From an uncultured Clostridia bacterium (GTDB lineage Bacteria > Bacillota > Clostridia > Oscillospirales > Ruminococcaceae), in assembly GCA_947627875.1 (NCBI GenBank), contig CANQXS010000004.1, positions 1-64,000 on the forward strand: a DNA stretch of 64,000 nt. Reading direction: 5' to 3'. The notes under the pieces were generated by a model. The model saw only the letters and a list, made by a program, of their open reading frames with translations. It was not told the DNA's origin and made no database searches. Positions 27,747-36,976 of this stretch are shown in pieces (position 1 is the first letter of the stretch; each line of letters opens with the position of its first letter). The translations under genes and the position numbers were made by a program.

Positions 27747-27900
27747 GGGGAACCCCCGGCGAGGGTTCCCCAACCGAAAACAGTCCACCGGACTGTTTTC
27801 AGTTCCCTTCCTGCGCTTTGTTTAATAAAGATTCCGCGCCTGCGGGCGCGGCAAGGGGCTCCTCGCCCCTTGACCCCGCAAGCCTTTTGGAAAAGGCTTG
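27747..27900. repeat. Cluster of five consecutive intergenic hairpins
   Basis: GGGGAACCC/GGGTTCCCC; GAAAACAGTCC/GGACTGTTTTC; CCGCGCC/GGGCGCGG; AAGGGG/CCCCTT; CAAGCCTTTT/AAAAGGCTTG. Confidence 0.8.
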
Positions 27901-27932
27901 ACCGAAAACTTTAATTTTTTGCAGCCTTTGCT

Positions 27933-29789
27933 TTACATCATCTCCGTGCGGCGGCGGTACATATCGAGGCAGGCGTCGCGCCGATATTCCTCGAGGGCGC
28001 TTCTGAGCTGCTCCCTGCGCTCGGCGGTCTTAAGCAGCCCTACTGCAAACGGCGCGTAAACGCTGCCGCTGCCCTCTTTCAGCTCCGCGATGACCTCGTC
28101 GAACGGTCTTACCGGTCTGTAACGGCTCGAGGTCTCCTCAACGGCAGAGGCGAGCGCGTCGGCGACAGCTACTATGCAAATCATCGGCTTGAGCGGCGAC
28201 GAATCAAGCGAGAAGTTCAGCGGATAGCCTCCCTTGCCGTCATAGCGGCAGTGATGCCCGTGGGCGATGTCGGCAAAAACCGCGGTAGAGGCGTGATTGT
28301 TGAGCATTTCCGCCCCGCAGTGAGCGTGGAGCTGCAAAAGCTCCTCTTCCTCCTGGAAAAGCCCGCGGCAGGCGTAGGACTCGAGATTGAGAAAATGCAC
28401 CATTCCGGTGTCGTAAAGCCTTCCCGCCTTCGAGGCAAACTCGGCGAGCTCGTCGCGCCGCCAAATTATATCCGAGACGCTCTTAAATCCGGGCAGACCG
28501 ACAAGCTCCTCGGGGCAGTCGTCCGACGCCCAAAGAGCAAGCTGCTCAGATATCCTTCCGGCTATGCACATTCTAAGATAGCTCGAAGGGTGCCGCGCCG
28601 CAAATACGTTTTGCAGCACCTCAAAGAAGGGCATTCCGCCGGGGCATTCGCGGTAGACATACAAAAACTGCCTGATGTAGAACATAAGCTGCTCATTGTC
28701 GGTAACGCAGGGCGCTCTGACGATAAGCGCAAGGAGTCTGCGCGTCATAACGCTTATATGGCTCGCGATCTCGTCGTCATATTTGTCGTCCTTGAGCTGC
28801 TTTGCGTATTCCATATATATAGCGGGCGCGCTCAGATGGGTAAACAGGCTCTGCGCGCTCATATCGTCGTCGTCATAGAGCTTTGAGAGGCTGAAAACAC
28901 CGTCCAGAAGGTCGGGCAGGAGCATCGCCCCGCAATGGTATTTCGCTGCCATATAGGCATACTGCCACCTCGGCATAAGCGGCTCGCCCCTTTCGAGAGC
29001 GGCTTTTTCCTGCCTGCTCTGAACTACCTGCGCCGATTCGAGGACCTTCGCGAAGGCGTCGGGTCCGGCAAGACCGGTCCTGAGGAAGCTTAAAAGCGTC
29101 GTCCGCTCCTGATGGCTCTTGAAAAGATAAACGTCCCAGGGGAGCGAAGGGGTCTTCGCCCTAACGTCGGGGTCGGAGAGGATTTCTATCGATCGGGTAG
29201 TGGCGTCTAACTTGGCTTTAGCCGAGGCGGGGTCGGCGGTGTCGTAGCTTAAAGCTATGTTTCCCATACTCCTGTGGATAAACCCGCGTATCTCGGGGTC
29301 TTCGATGTCGTCATAGCCCTTCTCGAAATAAGAAGCGCTCTCGGAAAAGCACATTCTCATTCTCGCGGTATAAAGCCTTACGACGTTCGGGCTGAGCATA
29401 TTTTCGAGATAATAGAGCGCCATTCCGACGTAATAGAGCTCTTTTATAAGCATATCGCGGAGCTTTTTATGCCGCGCGTAGCTCATAAGCGCGAGGTGTA
29501 TTCTGTAATACAGACCCGCGTCGGGAAGATCGGTGCTGTTCATAAGCTTTTCGGCGAATTTCCCGAGCGAGTTAAGCTCTTCCTCGGACGCCGACAGAAT
29601 ATTGTCGAGCAGCGGAAAGAGCTCTTCTCTTAAGAGCTTTGTCCCCTGTTCCACCGCTCTGCGCGAAGCCCTGTTTGCCTCAACGGCAGCCTTAACGAAT
29701 TCCTCGGGCTCAAGCTCCGCCGCCGAAGGAACGATGCTCTGAGCCGCCGAGCGCATCAGCTCAAGATACTTCTCCTGATATACTTCCAT
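27933..29789 (-). CDS. HD-domain (degenerate HD-GYP-like) protein
   Basis: C-terminal LQLHAHCGAEMLNN...IAHGHHCRYDGKGGYPLNFSL...ICIVAVADALASAVEETSSRYR; long helical N-terminus. Confidence 0.7.
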   Translation of the reverse strand: MEVYQEKYLELMRSAAQSIVPSAAELEPEEFVKAAVEANRASRRAVEQGTKLLREELFPLLDNILSASEEELNSLGKFAEKLMNSTDLPDAGLYYRIHLALMSYARHKKLRDMLIKELYYVGMALYYLENMLSPNVVRLYTARMRMCFSESASYFEKGYDDIEDPEIRGFIHRSMGNIALSYDTADPASAKAKLDATTRSIEILSDPDVRAKTPSLPWDVYLFKSHQERTTLLSFLRTGLAGPDAFAKVLESAQVVQSRQEKAALERGEPLMPRWQYAYMAAKYHCGAMLLPDLLDGVFSLSKLYDDDDMSAQSLFTHLSAPAIYMEYAKQLKDDKYDDEIASHISVMTRRLLALIVRAPCVTDNEQLMFYIRQFLYVYRECPGGMPFFEVLQNVFAARHPSSYLRMCIAGRISEQLALWASDDCPEELVGLPGFKSVSDIIWRRDELAEFASKAGRLYDTGMVHFLNLESYACRGLFQEEEELLQLHAHCGAEMLNNHASTAVFADIAHGHHCRYDGKGGYPLNFSLDSSPLKPMICIVAVADALASAVEETSSRYRPVRPFDEVIAELKEGSGSVYAPFAVGLLKTAERREQLRSALEEYRRDACLDMYRRRTEMM

Positions 29790-29812
29790 AAGATTTTACC
29801 TCCCGCCAAAGC

Positions 29813-31756
29813 TCAAAGCGCGGCGCTGCCACCGTCTTCGGCTTTGAGAAAACGCCTCATAACGTCGGCAAGGTTTGAAAGGTTTACCGGCTTCGGAACG
29901 TGGGCGTCCATACCCGCGCGGCGGCAGGCGCGTATATCCTCGATAAAGGCGTTGGCGCTCATCGCCACAATGGGTATCTTTTTGCTGTCCTCCCGCTCAA
30001 GGGCTCTTATAGCCCTCGTCGCCTCGTAGCCGTCCATAACCGGCATCTGAATATCCATAAATATCAGATCGAACCTGCCCGCAGGCGACCCTGCGAACAT
30101 TTCGAGAGCCTCTTTGCCGTCCTCGGCGCATTCGACCGACGCGCCGAGCATAGATATGAGCTCGACGCCTATTTCGCGGTTGATTTCGTTGTCCTCCGCC
30201 AAAAGGATATTGAAGCCCTCGAAGCTCTCCTCTTTTTCCGAGCCCGCCTTTGCCTTCTTCGCCCTGCCCGGGTCGGTATAGGCATAAAGGGTCTCGGCGA
30301 GCCTCGAACGGAACAGCGGCTTCGGGACGAAGGAGGATATCCCGTGCTTGCGCATTTCGTCGGAGGTCATAGTCCATTCAAACGCCGACATCAGTATTAT
30401 CGGAATGTCCTTTCCGAGCATCGCCCTGAGCTCGCCGCAGGTCTGAACTCCGTCGACTACGGAAAGCCGCCAGCCGAGCATTATCGCGAAGTAATCCTTT
30501 CCTTCAACGTGAGCCTTTGCGGCGAGGTCCTGAGCCTCCCAGCCGCTGCTCACTGCGTCACATTCCATTCCGAGGTCGGAAAGTATCTCGGTCAAATTAT
30601 TGAGCGAAGCGGTATCGCTGTCCGCCGCGAGGACTCTTAATCCGCGCAGAGCCGAAAGCCCGCTTTCGTCCTCTTCGAGCTGCTCGAGGGGCAGCGAAAC
30701 GGTGAATTTGGTCCCCTTTCCCTCTTCACTCTCAACGCTTATCTCGCCGTTCATCATTTTTACGAGATTCTGGGTTATCGCCATTCCGAGACCTGTTCCC
30801 TGGATATGGTTCACTCCCTTGTCGCGCTCAAAAGGCAGGAATATCTTTTCGAGGAACTCCCTGCTCATTCCTATTCCGTTATCCTGAACAATAAATTCGT
30901 AATAGGCGTAGTTGTGCTCGGTTTTGCCCACTCCGGCGCTCTCCCTGATTGTGAGCGAGACGGTCCCGCCCTCGGGGGTGAATTTAACGGCATTAGAGAG
31001 GATATTTACGAGCACCTGCTGTATCCTCATTTCGTCGCCTTTTACCCGCTCGTGGCGTATTCCCGAAAAGTCGAGCTCGACCTTCTGGCGCTTTGAATCC
31101 GCCTGCGGGCGAAACACCGCCATAAGCGAATGAATGAAATCGGCGAGGGCGAACGGCTCGAGCGTTACCGACATCTTGCCGCTCTCTATCCTCGACATAT
31201 CGAGAATGTCGTTGATTATCGCAAGGAGGTGCTTCGAGGAAAGCGATATCTTTTCGAGGCAGTCCTCAAGCCTGTCTCTCTCGTCAAGATGAGCCTGAGC
31301 TATAGTGGTCATACCGATTATCGCGTTGAGCGGAGTCCTTATGTCGTGAGACATATTCGAGAGGAAGTCGGTCTTTGCCTGATTGGCGGCGTTTGCGGCG
31401 TCAAGAGCGCTCCTCAGAGCCGCCATCGAGGAGTCGATCCTCATCTGCTGGTTCTTAAGGTCGTCGGTAATATCCCTGAAAAGGATAAGAGTTCTGCCCT
31501 CGGAAATGCGCGACATCTTCGCGGCAAAGGTCTTGCCGGCAAGCTCTCCGTGCCATTCGGCAAGCCCCTCAGAGAGCGCGCCCGACATCGAGCCGATAAG
31601 CCCGCCGGACTCGCCGATGAGCTTTTCTGCGGGCGGATTGGCATATTCCACGCTGTAGGCGCCGTTTTCGCCCGAGGCGACGACGGCTGCCGGAGACGGC
31701 AGCAGGTCGTAATATCTGCTCATTTCTGTAAACTGTTTTTCCACTTTTCCGCTCAC
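29813..31756 (-). CDS. Cytosolic hybrid histidine kinase/response regulator (PAS-HisKA-HATPase-REC-REC)
   Basis: FLSNMSHDIRTPLNAIIGMT H-box, QDNGIGMSREF, GTGLGMAIT, FMDIQMPVMDGYEATRAIR. Confidence 0.93.
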   Translation of the reverse strand: MSGKVEKQFTEMSRYYDLLPSPAAVVASGENGAYSVEYANPPAEKLIGESGGLIGSMSGALSEGLAEWHGELAGKTFAAKMSRISEGRTLILFRDITDDLKNQQMRIDSSMAALRSALDAANAANQAKTDFLSNMSHDIRTPLNAIIGMTTIAQAHLDERDRLEDCLEKISLSSKHLLAIINDILDMSRIESGKMSVTLEPFALADFIHSLMAVFRPQADSKRQKVELDFSGIRHERVKGDEMRIQQVLVNILSNAVKFTPEGGTVSLTIRESAGVGKTEHNYAYYEFIVQDNGIGMSREFLEKIFLPFERDKGVNHIQGTGLGMAITQNLVKMMNGEISVESEEGKGTKFTVSLPLEQLEEDESGLSALRGLRVLAADSDTASLNNLTEILSDLGMECDAVSSGWEAQDLAAKAHVEGKDYFAIMLGWRLSVVDGVQTCGELRAMLGKDIPIILMSAFEWTMTSDEMRKHGISSFVPKPLFRSRLAETLYAYTDPGRAKKAKAGSEKEESFEGFNILLAEDNEINREIGVELISMLGASVECAEDGKEALEMFAGSPAGRFDLIFMDIQMPVMDGYEATRAIRALEREDSKKIPIVAMSANAFIEDIRACRRAGMDAHVPKPVNLSNLADVMRRFLKAEDGGSAAL

Positions 31757-31772
31757 CTTCCGTTAAAGCGAT

Positions 31773-34358
31773 TTAGCTGTCCTGCTCGGGAACTTCTTTC
31801 CCGTCGAGCTGCTTGACTATTACCTGAAGCAGCTTGTTTATATTTATGGGCTTTGAAACGTGGTCGTTCATTCCGCTTTCGAGCGCCTGCCTTCTGTCTT
31901 CGTCGAAGGCGTTGGCGGTCATCGCGATTATCGGCACCGAGGCGAGCGCGGGGTCTTCGAGAGCTCTTATAGCTCTCGAAGCCTCATAGCCGTTCATAAC
32001 CGGCATTTGCACGTCCATAAGAACCAACGAATAATACCCGGGTCGTGAATTTCCGACCATATCTACCGCAACCGAACCGTTGCAGGCTGTTTCTATTACA
32101 AAGCCGTTTTCTTCGAGGAGCTCCTGAGCTATCTCGCGGTTGAGCTCGTTGTCTTCAACAAGAAGGAGCCGCAGACCCTTGAGCTTTTCTACGGGGTCTT
32201 CCTCGGCAGCGGCAGCCTCGGGATGCTCGGTCTTGCCGATCGCCGAAATAAGAGTGTCTCGCAGCTCCGAGAGGAATATAGGCTTGTTGCAGAACGCCGT
32301 AACGCCGGCTTTCTTGGCCTCGTCCTCAAAGGCTGTCCAGTCGTAAGCGGTAAGAATAACTATCGGAATGTTCTCCCCCGCTATTTTGCGTATCTCCCTC
32401 ACGACCTCGAGACCGCTGAGGTCGGGCAGCGCCCAGTCGATGATATAGGCGTAGAATTCGTCGCCCATCTCTACAGCCTGCCTTGCCCTCAAAACGGCTT
32501 CCTTGCCGTGCATCGTCCATTCTGCTCTCATTCCTATCTGGGCGAGCATCTTTGTCACGCTGTCGCAGGTAGAAAAGCTGTCGTCGACGACGAGCCCGCG
32601 AACTCCCGCAAGCTCTTTTATTTCAAAGGTCTGCTTCGCTTCGGATTGGAGCCTGAACCTGAAATTGATGATAAATTCGGTTCCTCTGCCCTGCTCGGTA
32701 TTTACCTCTATGGTTCCTCCCATAGTGTCGACGATATTCTTTGTTATCGCCATTCCGAGACCGGTCCCCTGTATCCCGCTCACGGTAGAGTTGCGCTCGC
32801 GCTCGAACGGCTCGAATATATGACCGGCAAATTCCTTGCTCATTCCTATGCCGGTGTCTTTGACCCTTATCTCGTAGGCGCCGTAGCCCTTCGGAGCGCC
32901 GTTTTTCTGCCTGACCATAAGCGAAACCGAGCCGCCCGCAGGGGTGAACTTTATCGCGTTGGAAAGAAGGTTAAGGAGCACCTGGTTTACATGCAGCTTG
33001 TCGCAGTAAATGTCTTCGTCTACGACGTCGAGGGTGTCCATAAAGAAGTTGAGCTGCTTTGCCTGCATCTGGGTCTGGATTATATTTCGCATATCCCTGA
33101 AAATGTCGGATATAGAGCAGGGCTTCTCCTCGATATTGAGCTTTCCGGATTCTATCCGGCTCATATCCAAAATATCGTTTATGAGGCTCAGAAGGTGGTT
33201 GCTCGAGGAGAGTATCTTTCTGAGGTATTCCTGAACTCTCGGCTTGTTGTCTATATTCGACTCTGCAAGAGTGGTGAAGCCGATTATGGCGTTCATCGGG
33301 GTCCTTATGTCGTGGGACATATTGCTTAAGAAGGTCGTTTTTGCGCGCTCGGCAGCCTCAGCCTTCTTGAGCTTTTCCTCTAAGACTGCGCGCTCGACTG
33401 CGTCGCTGACCGCCTTCTTGGTGTCGTGCATAGTATAAGCGAAGTAGGCTATAACCGCGATCATCATCAGGACCGCCGAAACGAGGCAGATGCCCCTTAT
33501 CGCTATCGCGCTCGCGAAGGCTTCCTTCTCGGGGACCGAAACGGTTATCGCCCATTCGTTTATGCCGGCGGGAGTGTAATACATATATTGCCAGCCGTCG
33601 GTGTCTTCGGTTTTAAAGACGACCATACCGGTGTTGAGCGCCATAATGTCTTCGACACATTCGTCCCAGCCAACGCTGCCCTTAGTAGCTCTCGGAGCAG
33701 CCGAAGTGTCAAAATCCTTTATATTCTTAAGCTCTTTATGCCAGGTGTCGAGCAGGAAGTCGCCGGTGTGGGTATCTATGATATAAACGCTCGCCGTTGC
33801 GTTATAGATATTGTCGATATTAAGAGCGTCGGGGAGATCGGCGAGGTTGGTTATGCCGTATAAGAGGGCGGCGGTCTTGCCGTCCTGGATTATCGGGACG
33901 AAGTGCCTTATGATATACGCGCCGGAAGCGCCGGTCACCCTGCCCGAAACGTGCTCGCCGAGCGGAGCCTCTTCTTCAAACTTAAGACCCTCTGCGCCGG
34001 TATAATCCGAAAGGTTACCGTCGGGAGTTATAACGCTGCCGTCGGGCATAAGCACCCTTATCTTCATAGTTTCGAGGAGCGGAGATATCGTCTCCATAAT
34101 GCTCATCGTGGCGTCTACGTCGAAATTGTCGGCAGCCGAGATGACCTTTGCCGTTGCGTTGAGCAGCCGGCTGTCGCGGGTAAACTTGGCGGTGACCTCT
34201 TCTATTACGGTCTTGGCGCCCTCTTCGAGCCTTCCCTGAGAGCGCTCCTTAACGTTGTCGTAGATCTGAAAATAAGTCAGAACAAACAGAAATGCGATAA
34301 CGGCTATCAATACCACGGAAGCGGTGAGTCTGCCGTTACCCATGGCTTTCTTTTTCAT
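31773..34358 (-). CDS. Membrane hybrid histidine kinase with Cache-like sensor (HisKA-HATPase-REC-REC)
   Basis: N-terminal TM, extracytoplasmic sensor, second TM, FLSNMSHDIRTPMNAIIGFT, IDWALPDLSG, LMDVQMPVMNGYEASRAIR. Confidence 0.93.
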   Translation of the reverse strand: MKKKAMGNGRLTASVVLIAVIAFLFVLTYFQIYDNVKERSQGRLEEGAKTVIEEVTAKFTRDSRLLNATAKVISAADNFDVDATMSIMETISPLLETMKIRVLMPDGSVITPDGNLSDYTGAEGLKFEEEAPLGEHVSGRVTGASGAYIIRHFVPIIQDGKTAALLYGITNLADLPDALNIDNIYNATASVYIIDTHTGDFLLDTWHKELKNIKDFDTSAAPRATKGSVGWDECVEDIMALNTGMVVFKTEDTDGWQYMYYTPAGINEWAITVSVPEKEAFASAIAIRGICLVSAVLMMIAVIAYFAYTMHDTKKAVSDAVERAVLEEKLKKAEAAERAKTTFLSNMSHDIRTPMNAIIGFTTLAESNIDNKPRVQEYLRKILSSSNHLLSLINDILDMSRIESGKLNIEEKPCSISDIFRDMRNIIQTQMQAKQLNFFMDTLDVVDEDIYCDKLHVNQVLLNLLSNAIKFTPAGGSVSLMVRQKNGAPKGYGAYEIRVKDTGIGMSKEFAGHIFEPFERERNSTVSGIQGTGLGMAITKNIVDTMGGTIEVNTEQGRGTEFIINFRFRLQSEAKQTFEIKELAGVRGLVVDDSFSTCDSVTKMLAQIGMRAEWTMHGKEAVLRARQAVEMGDEFYAYIIDWALPDLSGLEVVREIRKIAGENIPIVILTAYDWTAFEDEAKKAGVTAFCNKPIFLSELRDTLISAIGKTEHPEAAAAEEDPVEKLKGLRLLLVEDNELNREIAQELLEENGFVIETACNGSVAVDMVGNSRPGYYSLVLMDVQMPVMNGYEASRAIRALEDPALASVPIIAMTANAFDEDRRQALESGMNDHVSKPININKLLQVIVKQLDGKEVPEQDS

Positions 34359-34381
34359 ATTTACTCCTTTCAGAGAAGCTT

Positions 34382-34744
34382 TTAAGCCTCCAAACCGGCT
34401 TTATAAGCCTCTATCGAGCTTACGGTAAGGGCGTAGTCCGCCTTTACCTGCTCAAAGAGCTGCCCCGCCTCGGGGGTAGGGCCGTTCCTCAGAGCCTCGG
34501 TAAGAGCCGAGCTCGAACGGGCAAGAACGGTGAACCCGAGATTCTGGCACATTCCCTTTATGGTGTGAGCGGCGCGGAAGGCGTCTTCGTTATTTCCGCT
34601 CTCAAGCGAGCTGCACAAAAGCTCATAGCTCTTGTCGTCAAGGAATTTAAGCACGAATTTCTGAATAAGCCTCTCGCTGCGCAGTCTTCCGAAAACGTCG
34701 CCGTAATCTGCGCCCATAGCTCCGTAGCATTGTTCAAGTGTCAT
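34382..34744 (-). CDS. Histidine phosphotransfer (HPt) protein
   Basis: FRAAHTIKGMCQNLGFTVLARSSSALTEALR. Confidence 0.92.
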   Translation of the reverse strand: MTLEQCYGAMGADYGDVFGRLRSERLIQKFVLKFLDDKSYELLCSSLESGNNEDAFRAAHTIKGMCQNLGFTVLARSSSALTEALRNGPTPEAGQLFEQVKADYALTVSSIEAYKAGLEA

Positions 34745-34762
34745 AATAAATGTCTCCTTTCA

Positions 34763-36796
34763 TCAGGTTTCGTCTGTAAGAATATCTTTCATAGAATCGT
34801 TATAGAAGCAGTATTGCGCTTTACCGTTTCGCTTGCCGTAATAAAGGGCTTCGTCGGCTGCGTGAAGAAGCTTTTCGTAGTCGCGCCCGAGCTCGCAGCT
34901 CAGCGCCACTCCGACGGTAACCGAAACGTTGTAATGCTCATAGGTCCCGCAGATGCTGCGGCGGATTCTGTCTACTGTCTTTTCGATATCGGTCTTGTAT
35001 TCGAGGAACATAAGGAACTCCTCACCGCCGTAGCGCCCCGAAATATCGGTCTGACGTATGCTGTCGCGAAGTTTCGCCGCAACGAATTTCAGAACCTCGT
35101 CGCCGAACATATGACCGTAAACGTCGTTTGCCTTCTTGAAGTCGTCGATATCTATTATCGCGAGGGCAAAATTGCCGTCGCTGTGGTCGAGCATTTTAAG
35201 CTCTATCTGCTGCCGCGCGCTCTCCCTGTTCAAAAGACCGGTTAGCTGGTCGCGGGCAGCCTTTTTTTCGAGCTCCTGCATTTTCTGGTGGGCGTCGTGG
35301 ATATCCTGGACTATTCCCATCGCGCCCTCAAACTGCGGCTCAGCGTCGTCAGACCAGAGCGAGCGGATGACTATCCTGCACCAGCGTGGCTCGCCCTCTA
35401 TCTTAAGCGGAAGGTCGAGCTTTAATTCCGGATTGTCGGGCGAGGTCGAGCGGACGCCGTCCGAGAGCATTTCGCGGGTGCCGCTTCCGAATATGCCCAA
35501 AAGCTTTTCGTTGTTGAGAGGGTCCATAATTATCTCGTCGACGCCCAACTTTTTGGCTCCCCATACCGAGAAGTTCATCATCGGCGGGTTTACGCCGTAT
35601 TCAAACTGGATAGATTCGGTCATCGTGGCATAGAAGCTGTTTTTAACGCGCTCTCTGTCCAAAAGCTTGAGAGTCCGCTTTGAAACGCCGCCGCCCTCGT
35701 TCTTTAAGGTCTCTTCGGAAATGCTGCGTATCTTGCTGCGCTTCGCCTCTTCGAGCGGGTCTTCGGCAAGAGCCGAGCGGAACCGCTCTATATTCTCGGT
35801 AAGGCATTCAAGAAGCAGCGGATTAAAGGCGCCGCACTTCCCGCCGACTATCATTTCAACGGCTTCCTCGTGAGAGAACGGGGGCTTATAAACCCTCTCG
35901 CTCGTAAGCGCGTCGTAAACGTCGGCAAGAGAAACCACCTGCGCCGAAATCGGAATTTCGTCGCCCTTCAAGCCGTCGGGATATCCCCTGCCGTCGTAGC
36001 GCTCGTGGTGCCAGCGGCATATCTCATAGGCGGTTTTTACGAGCTGCTCCTGCTGATGAACGGGCAGGTCGCTTATCATATTCGCGCCTATCGCCGAATG
36101 GGTCTTCATTATCGCGAATTCCTCGTCGGTGAGCTTGCCCGGCTTGTTGAGTATCTTTTCGTCGATACCCATTTTGCCGATATCGTGAAGCGCCGAAGCG
36201 GTGCTTATAAGCGATATGTCGGACATAGTGAGCTTATAGCGGTCGGTCTTGCGGACAAGGCAGCTCAGCAAAAGGTCGGTAAGGTTTCTCACATGTAATA
36301 TATGCAGCCCGCTCTCGCCATTCCTGAACTCCATTACATGGCTCAGAATATCGATCATAAGGTCGCTCTGGCGCTCTTTTTCGTAGACCTGATCCTCGAC
36401 GATGCTTATGAGGCGCTTCTGCTTTGCGTAAAGCAGCATTGTGTTTACCACTCTGCGCCTTACTATCTCGGGGTCGAACGGGCGGGCGATAAAGTCGGTC
36501 ACGCCGAGGCTGAACGCCCTCTCCGCGCTGCCCGATTCCGATGAGATGATTATAACCGGAAGATCCTGTATCCAGCCGTTTTGGTTCATCGCCTCCAAAA
36601 CGCCGAAGCCGTCCATATTCGGCATCATAATGTCGAGCAGCAGAAGCGACAGCTCGGAGCAGCTTGACCTTAATATCGAAACTGCCTCAACGCCGTCCTC
36701 AGCCTCGACTATATCGTATTGCTCGCTGAGCATATCGCTCAGCAGCGAGCGGTTCATCTCGGAATCGTCTGCTATAAGAATTTTCTCTTTTTTCAT
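34763..36796 (-). CDS. Response regulator REC-HD-GYP-PAS-like-GGDEF
   Basis: MKKEKILIADDSEMNRSLLSDML; HDIGKMGIDEKIL...HHERYDGRGYPDGL; SGRYGGEEFLMFLEYK; ATG at 36796 likely true start. Confidence 0.93.
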   Translation of the reverse strand: MKKEKILIADDSEMNRSLLSDMLSEQYDIVEAEDGVEAVSILRSSCSELSLLLLDIMMPNMDGFGVLEAMNQNGWIQDLPVIIISSESGSAERAFSLGVTDFIARPFDPEIVRRRVVNTMLLYAKQKRLISIVEDQVYEKERQSDLMIDILSHVMEFRNGESGLHILHVRNLTDLLLSCLVRKTDRYKLTMSDISLISTASALHDIGKMGIDEKILNKPGKLTDEEFAIMKTHSAIGANMISDLPVHQQEQLVKTAYEICRWHHERYDGRGYPDGLKGDEIPISAQVVSLADVYDALTSERVYKPPFSHEEAVEMIVGGKCGAFNPLLLECLTENIERFRSALAEDPLEEAKRSKIRSISEETLKNEGGGVSKRTLKLLDRERVKNSFYATMTESIQFEYGVNPPMMNFSVWGAKKLGVDEIIMDPLNNEKLLGIFGSGTREMLSDGVRSTSPDNPELKLDLPLKIEGEPRWCRIVIRSLWSDDAEPQFEGAMGIVQDIHDAHQKMQELEKKAARDQLTGLLNRESARQQIELKMLDHSDGNFALAIIDIDDFKKANDVYGHMFGDEVLKFVAAKLRDSIRQTDISGRYGGEEFLMFLEYKTDIEKTVDRIRRSICGTYEHYNVSVTVGVALSCELGRDYEKLLHAADEALYYGKRNGKAQYCFYNDSMKDILTDET

Positions 36797-36902
36797 CTTT
36801 TCCTCCGTCGGCGGTCTATAGTGTAAAACTGTATACTTCCGCATATTACAGTTGTTATAATTATAACATATTTTTTTACAGAAATCAATACAAATTTAAG
36901 CA

Positions 36903-36928
36903 GAAAAGGTTTAAAGAAAAGGTTTAAA
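36903..36928. repeat. 13-bp perfect tandem duplication
   Basis: GAAAAGGTTTAAA x2. Confidence 0.9.
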
Positions 36929-36931
36929 AAT

Positions 36932-36955
36932 GCCGCGCCCCGATAAAGGCGCGGC
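36932..36955. terminator. Hairpin 3' of dockerin-esterase gene
   Basis: GCCGCGCC-ccgataaa-GGCGCGGC. Confidence 0.55.
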
Positions 36956-36976
36956 AAGGGTATTTTTGAATCTGAA

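Noticed and set aside
32223-33329. 368-aa plus-strand ORF opposite the hybrid kinase
   Set aside because: Antisense shadow ORF of a well-supported histidine kinase
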